Origin: Methanobrevibacter sp.
GTDB taxonomy: Archaea; Methanobacteriota; Methanobacteria; Methanobacteriales; Methanobacteriaceae
Reading direction: 5' to 3'
Assembly: GCA_017434525.1 (NCBI GenBank)
Contig: JAFRFD010000004.1
Span: 1 to 64,000, forward strand
DNA length: 64,000 nucleotides
The translations under genes and the position numbers were made by a program. The stretch's first letter is position 1. Every line of letters begins with the position of its first letter. Under the pieces are notes generated by a model. It was not told where the DNA came from, did not search any database, and saw only the letters and a list, made by a program, of their open reading frames with translations. Positions 59,662 to 64,000 of this stretch are shown piece by piece.

Positions 59662-60873
59662 CTATTGCTGCACTTCTAAAAATTCCGGTGTTTTAAATAA
59701 GCATGGAATTACCACTGCAACTAACATCAACGGAATCAAATTCATTGGAAATATAATCATCAACAGCAATACCACTGCAATAGGCTTTTTCAAAATGCCT
59801 GCAATGAAAGATGATGTAACAACAGACATTGAAATTATAGGATCCACATTTAAAAGAATGCCCAATGCATAACCCATCGAAGTCCCCGAGAATATCAATG
59901 GGAAGAAATGTCCTCCTTTAAGGCCTGTTTCAATACAGACGTTTGTTAGAACTATTTTCAAGACACTTGTTAAAATTAAGACAACAAGTCCTAACTGGAC
60001 CCCATTTTCCACTAAAAGATACATCTGCGTTTCTCCGGAAAACATTGTCAGTGGCAGCAAAGTTCCAATTATGCCCAGTATCAAACCACCAAGAACCCCT
60101 TTTAAGATAAAATTGTCAGTGAGGTTTTCAAATATCCTTTTGGATAATCTATGGCTAACAAAATAGACATATGAAAGCAGCATGCCCAAAATTATCAATA
60201 TTATTATGCCCAGATAATTCAGATTGGACAAAGTGGCAGTGCCAATTGAATGCAAGCCCACTTGGTTATGGGTTAAATGATTTAAGAAGATGAATATTCC
60301 AAAAGAGCTTAAAATGGCTACAAAATACAATATGTTTTTTGAGGTGTTCGGCAATTTACGTTCTTCATTTTCAATTGGCTCTACGAAACCAAACATCGGT
60401 GAAACGAATATTGTTCCCAAAGTAGCTGTAATACCTATGTGGGCCAATTCTTCAAGCTCATCATTGAATATCTTTAACTTATCACCCATCCAAGTGTATA
60501 ACCCTGCAATAATGCCTGTTAACCCTGCCTCCGGCCCAATACTGGCGCCGAATATCAATGGCAATATTGAAGATACAATAGATGGAAAAATATTACTATA
60601 GGAATACCTGTTTTCTTGTTTAACTGTCTCAATTACTTGATTCAAATCTTCAGGACTATTTCCATACTTATTTTTCCACAAACCTATTATGAGCCCGCCA
60701 ATCACACATACCGTAATCGTATAATACTTGAAATTTATTAAGCTAGGCAGATAGACCCACAAAAAATGAATTCCAAAGTTCATGCTCCGTATAAAACACC
60801 AAATGATTAATCCCGCAATGACGCCGATTATTATGGTATATGCTGTTAAAAGCAGGTTATTTTTTAAATCCAT
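59662..60873 (-). CDS. ClC-type chloride channel or exchanger
   Basis: A 403-residue membrane protein with about ten hydrophobic helices. The selectivity motifs are visible as 'GASIGPEAGL' (about residues 109-118; GxEGP position) and 'GLKGGHFFPLIFSG' (about 315-328; GKxxGxFxP position). The extracellular gating glutamate appears as the 'PEA' residue. No CBS domain follows. It lies on the minus strand between the RIO1 and KH genes and so interrupts the conserved aIF1A-RIO1-KH-top6B run, converging with RIO1. Exchanger versus channel cannot be told. Confidence 0.85.
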   Translation of the reverse strand: MDLKNNLLLTAYTIIIGVIAGLIIWCFIRSMNFGIHFLWVYLPSLINFKYYTITVCVIGGLIIGLWKNKYGNSPEDLNQVIETVKQENRYSYSNIFPSIVSSILPLIFGASIGPEAGLTGIIAGLYTWMGDKLKIFNDELEELAHIGITATLGTIFVSPMFGFVEPIENEERKLPNTSKNILYFVAILSSFGIFIFLNHLTHNQVGLHSIGTATLSNLNYLGIIILIILGMLLSYVYFVSHRLSKRIFENLTDNFILKGVLGGLILGIIGTLLPLTMFSGETQMYLLVENGVQLGLVVLILTSVLKIVLTNVCIETGLKGGHFFPLIFSGTSMGYALGILLNVDPIISMSVVTSSFIAGILKKPIAVVLLLMIIFPMNLIPLMLVAVVIPCLFKTPEFLEVQQ

Positions 60874-61061
60874 CAGATATTCCTCAAAAAATTGTTAATG
60901 ATTAAAATCATCTTTTAATTTAAATATTTATTTAAAACTATAATTAAATACTTCCAAGAAGTAGATGAAACTTCTTTCTTAAATATTATTTTTCATGAAA
61001 ACATTTAAAGATTTGAAATTACAATAGATATTATTAATTCTAATTGAAAAAGGTGAAAATT

Positions 61062-61679
61062 ATGCCGGAAACAGATTATTTAAAAATACCTCAAAATAGA
61101 GTAGGGGCATTAATTGGAAGCAATGGAAAAGTCAAGAAGTCCATTGAAAACGCAACTGGAACCATGCTGGATATTGACAGTGACGATGGCACAGTTTACA
61201 TTACACCAAGAGAAGATATGGAAGACCCATTAGGCGTATGGAATGCAAACCATATCGTTAAAGCAGTGGCCAGAGGATTCAACCCAGAAGTTGCTTTAAA
61301 ATTAGTTAGTGATGACATTTATCTAGAAGTAATAAGTTTGCCGTTATACATTGGAAAATCAAAAAAGGCCCTTGCAAGACACAAAGGCAGAATTATTGGA
61401 AAAGACGGCAAAACACGTGAAATAATCATGGAGATGGCCGAAGTGGACATGGCAGTCTATGGAAAAACCGTTTCATTGATTGGTGAAATGGACAACATCA
61501 TGATTGCAAAAGAAGCTATTGAAATGATACTGAACGGATCCAGACACAAATCAGTTTATGGATTTTTAGAACACAAAAAAGAAGATTTGAAACTTAAAGA
61601 ATTCAAAGATTTGGTTGGAATCGAAGACGATAAAATCGAATTCAAAGACGGTATCGAATTTGATGAAAATGACATTTAG
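61062..61679 (+). CDS. KH-domain RNA-binding protein, archaeal Dim2/Krr1-like
   Basis: A 205-residue protein with two KH domains. The GxxG loops are 'ALIGSNGKVKKSIENATG' (about residues 13-30) and 'RIIGKDGKTREIIMEMAE' (about 108-125), followed by an acidic tail. In archaea this protein binds the 3' end of 16S rRNA and assists 30S formation with RIO1, fitting the neighbour gene. The ATG at 61062 after AAAAAGGTGAAAATT is preferred over the TTG at 61044. Confidence 0.9.
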   Translation: MPETDYLKIPQNRVGALIGSNGKVKKSIENATGTMLDIDSDDGTVYITPREDMEDPLGVWNANHIVKAVARGFNPEVALKLVSDDIYLEVISLPLYIGKSKKALARHKGRIIGKDGKTREIIMEMAEVDMAVYGKTVSLIGEMDNIMIAKEAIEMILNGSRHKSVYGFLEHKKEDLKLKEFKDLVGIEDDKIEFKDGIEFDENDI

Positions 61680-61710
61680 GAGTTGAAACTCCTAAAACAC
61701 TACTTTTTTT
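61678..61710 (+). terminator. Short hairpin and T-run after the KH gene
   Basis: AGGAGT and ACTCCT pair around TGAA (61678-61693), and a T-run follows after a short spacer at 61704-61710. It ends the KH transcript; the convergent small gene on the minus strand stops at its edge. Confidence 0.55.
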
Positions 61711-61930
61711 AATCCGTGAATGCATACCACCAAGTCATTCGTTCAGGAATAACAACAATACCAATTTCACCAAAAAGTTCTTTTAGCCGATAGGCATGAG
61801 AAACATAATTAGAATCATTCATTCGTTCTCGAGATTTTTTTCTATTTTCTGGAGAGATTAATTCCAGTTTATTGAAGCCATTATCCTTTACAATATGAAT
61901 AGGTTCTTCATCATACTGAAAATCAGTCAT
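61709..61930 (-). CDS. Small hypothetical protein
   Basis: A 73-residue soluble protein ('MTDFQYDEEPIHIVKDNGFN', 'LKELFGEIGIVVIPERMTWW') without recognised motif. AAGGAGGTATTTTG precedes the ATG at 61930, a strong ribosome binding site that supports the call. It is alone on the minus strand between the KH gene and top6B. Could be an antitoxin-like or regulator gene, but no partner is seen. Confidence 0.55.
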   Translation of the reverse strand: MTDFQYDEEPIHIVKDNGFNKLELISPENRKKSRERMNDSNYVSHAYRLKELFGEIGIVVIPERMTWWYAFTD

Positions 61931-62377
61931 CAAAATACCTCCTTGTTAATTTAGATATCATAATTAAGTAATATATTATTCAAAGCATATATAATGCCCA
62001 GTTTTAAATTAAAACAATTTTACACACTCAAAACAATTTTACAGACTCAAACAACTTTTTATTTATTTTAAAAAATAAGACATTGAAACCCACTAAATCA
62101 AAATCAGAAATTTTTAACAAAAGCAAATCAATTTTAATAAAAGATTGCTATAAAAATTATTAATAATATAGTAAAACCTTATATACTTCAATCAACATAT
62201 ATAGATAACATAGTATAAATACTATATTTTTTACATGTTTTTAAATTATTATTTTACCATATATTTAAACAAGTTAACTAGGGTAGGGTATGAATATTAC
62301 TTTTCAAATGCTCTCTCACTTCATTTAAATATATTCATTATAATAAAATTAAACATATAATTTTAGGAGGAAAAATT
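61931..62377. other. AT-rich intergenic region upstream of top6B
   Basis: About 450 bp with no gene. It contains several T/A-rich stretches with promoter-like TTATATACTT (about 62168-62177), two copies of a phrase CAAAACAATTTTACA near 62008-62046, and the third attachment-like core at 62296-62315. Confidence 0.5.
62296..62315 (+). other. Third copy of the attachment core, outside the provirus
   Basis: ATTACTTTTCAAATGCTCTC is identical to attR and continues for one more base (21 bp in all), in the same orientation. It is 63 bp upstream of the top6B start, about 4 kb to the right of the provirus in host DNA. Confidence 0.75.
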
Positions 62378-64000
62378 TTGGCACAAGAAGAACAACAAAT
62401 GGGACTTGATTGGGAAGAGGACTTTCAAAGATTAACCCCATCACAGTTCTTTAGAAAAAACAAGCAGATGCTTGGATTTACAGGTAAGATTCGTTCTTTG
62501 ACTATTGTTTTCCACGAACTGATTACAAACAGTTTTGACGCATGTGAAGAAGCTGGAATCTTGCCGGATATCGATATCGAATTAAAGCGTGTCGACAAAG
62601 AACATTATATTTTAAGACATAAAGATAATGGACCTGGTATTCCTGAAGATTATGTAATGCAAGTTTACTGTATGATGTTTGCAGGATCAAAATTCAGAAA
62701 CATCCAATCCAGAGGACAGCAAGGTTTAGGTTGTAGTGGTTGTGTGCTCTTATCACAAATGACTACCGGTAAGCCTGCCCGCGTAATTTCATGCTATAAA
62801 GACGGCGATGAAATCAAGGGAGTTAAAATGAAATTCCAAATGGATGTTGAAAACAACCGTGGAATTTTAATGGAAAGAGAGGATTATCCTGCAGAAAGCA
62901 CTGGAGTCTGCATTGAATTGCAATTTAAAGATGTTTCCTATTCCCTTGCGGAACAGGGTGCTTTCGAATACATCAGAAGAACCATGATTGGAAACCCTCA
63001 TGCAAAAATTACATTCAGAGACCCAACAGGACACAAATATATCTTCAAAAGAGCAGCCGATGTCGTTCCAGTACAACCAAAAGAAGTGTTGCCTCACCCT
63101 AAAGGTGTAAGCGCTGACGACTTAATGACAATGGCGAAAAATACCGACAGCAGAAGATATAAAAGTATGATGACTTCATCAATGTCAAGGATGTCCAATA
63201 AAAGAGTGGATGAGATTGCTGAAGTGACTGGAATTGACATGAACAAACGTCCAAAAGCAATGACATTCCAAGAAGCGGAAGCTATTGTTCACTGCTTCAA
63301 GAAAATGAAATTCATGGCTCCGCCAACCGATGGACTCATACCAATTGGATCAGAGCAAATTGAAAAGGGTATGAAACAAATTCTAAAACCTGAATTTGTA
63401 ACCACAATTACAAGAAAACCTGTTACCTATGCAGGAGGTGTTTCATTCATTATTGAAGCCGGTCTTGCATACGGTGGAGACGCAGGAAGAGTTGTTAAAG
63501 AACAAAGAAAATCAGAAATCATGAGATTTGCTAACAGAGTTCCATTAACATTTGATGCAGGAAGCTGTGCAATTACTGAAGCGCTTAAAAGTATTGACTG
63601 GAAACGTTATGGCCTTAGGGACATGGACAACACTCCATTAACTTTATTTGTAAACATTATTTCCACACAAGTACCTTATCTTTCAACAGGTAAACAAAGT
63701 GTTTCACCAGAACCTGAAATTGTTCACGAAATAAGACAGGCAACAATGAAATTGGCCCGTAAATTACAAAAACACTTAAGGGCTAAAAGAGCAGCTAAAG
63801 AAAAAGAAAAACGTTCAAAAGTATTTGAAGAATATGTGCCAGTGATTATTGAAGAAGCTGCAAAACTTGGTGAAACTGGAGTTCCGGACTATCAAGACAT
63901 TCTGGTAAAAGTAACCAAAAGGGCTCTTGCCGAATTGCTTGGTGAGAAAGTTGAAGAAGAAGACGAAGAAGAAGAACTTGATGCAATTATCATGGAAGAA
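62378..64000 (+). CDS. top6B: DNA topoisomerase VI subunit B (runs off the window)
   Basis: 541 codons are visible with no stop codon. The N-terminal GHKL ATPase domain is clear: '[15 protein letters not shown]' (N box), '[10 protein letters not shown]' (G1) and '[16 protein letters not shown]' (G2 with lid), then the H2TH and transducer domains. It starts with TTG at 62378 after TTAGGAGGAAAAATT, giving '[16 protein letters not shown]'. The visible 3' end is an acidic low-complexity tail ('[14 protein letters not shown]'), so the C-terminus is probably close. With Top6A it relaxes and decatenates DNA; the A-subunit gene usually follows. Confidence 0.95.
   Translation, partial: MAQEEQQMGLDWEEDFQRLTPSQFFRKNKQMLGFTGKIRSLTIVFHELITNSFDACEEAGILPDIDIELKRVDKEHYILRHKDNGPGIPEDYVMQVYCMMFAGSKFRNIQSRGQQGLGCSGCVLLSQMTTGKPARVISCYKDGDEIKGVKMKFQMDVENNRGILMEREDYPAESTGVCIELQFKDVSYSLAEQGAFEYIRRTMIGNPHAKITFRDPTGHKYIFKRAADVVPVQPKEVLPHPKGVSADDLMTMAKNTDSRRYKSMMTSSMSRMSNKRVDEIAEVTGIDMNKRPKAMTFQEAEAIVHCFKKMKFMAPPTDGLIPIGSEQIEKGMKQILKPEFVTTITRKPVTYAGGVSFIIEAGLAYGGDAGRVVKEQRKSEIMRFANRVPLTFDAGSCAITEALKSIDWKRYGLRDMDNTPLTLFVNIISTQVPYLSTGKQSVSPEPEIVHEIRQATMKLARKLQKHLRAKRAAKEKEKRSKVFEEYVPVIIEEAAKLGETGVPDYQDILVKVTKRALAELLGEKVEEEDEEEELDAIIMEE

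Overview
The window is a low-GC archaeal chromosome segment, most likely from Methanobrevibacter or a close relative in the Methanobacteriales. Evidence for this is the archaeal translation and topology genes (aIF1A, RIO1, KH/Dim2-like protein, topoisomerase VI B), a DGGGP-synthase-like UbiA protein, the stand-alone biotin-carrying pyruvate carboxylase subunit PycB, HypD, GGTGA-type ribosome binding sites with frequent TTG starts, and a resident virus carrying pseudomurein-lytic enzymes.

Chromosomal left arm (1-17184): a truncated HEPN/MNT nucleotidyltransferase pair, an old-yellow-enzyme homologue, pycB, myo-inositol-phosphate synthase, a UbiA prenyltransferase, a GT-C type membrane protein, a zinc-ribbon/NERD-like membrane protein, a nonulosonic (sialic/legionaminic-type) acid pair (neuB and a neuA-PseG-like fusion), hypD, phosphoglycolate phosphatase, a TldD/PmbA peptidase-like protein, two small genes and moeA. 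Chromosomal right arm (58326-64000): aIF1A, RIO1 kinase, a ClC-type channel, a KH protein, a small hypothetical gene and the start of top6B.

Between them lies a complete-looking tailed-virus provirus of about 41 kb (17185-58325), bounded by a 20-bp direct repeat with one mismatch. Its order is: tyrosine integrase; a GHKL-ATPase plus STAS-like gene pair and a membrane-anchored protein; a control region with a minus-strand AbrB-type regulator flanked by two copies of a hairpin/TCGGAACGTGATAT motif; an early operon of very small, overlapping genes with an Erf-type annealing protein, a SWIM zinc finger and an iteron cluster; a TFB-like zinc ribbon; a tRNA-like element; two small membrane proteins; TerS, TerL, portal; a giant minor head protein carrying metallopeptidase and ADP-ribosyltransferase domains; prohead protease/scaffold, major capsid, connectors, tail tube with a candidate +1 frameshift into an Ig domain, tail chaperones with a second candidate frameshift, tape measure, fibres, an invertible adhesin cassette, distal tail protein, tail-tip hydrolase and a pseudomurein endoisopeptidase.

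The observations that stand out are: (1) a convergent duplicated adhesin C-terminus bounded by 66-bp inverted repeats, which looks like a DNA-inversion host-range switch; (2) the toxin-like fusion on the minor head protein; (3) the duplicated structured motif around the AbrB control region; (4) two recoding candidates; (5) three separate Cys-His-Asp wall-peptidase domains on one virus; and (6) a third copy of the attachment core 4 kb outside the provirus. A 27-bp element repeated at three module boundaries is a candidate shared late promoter.
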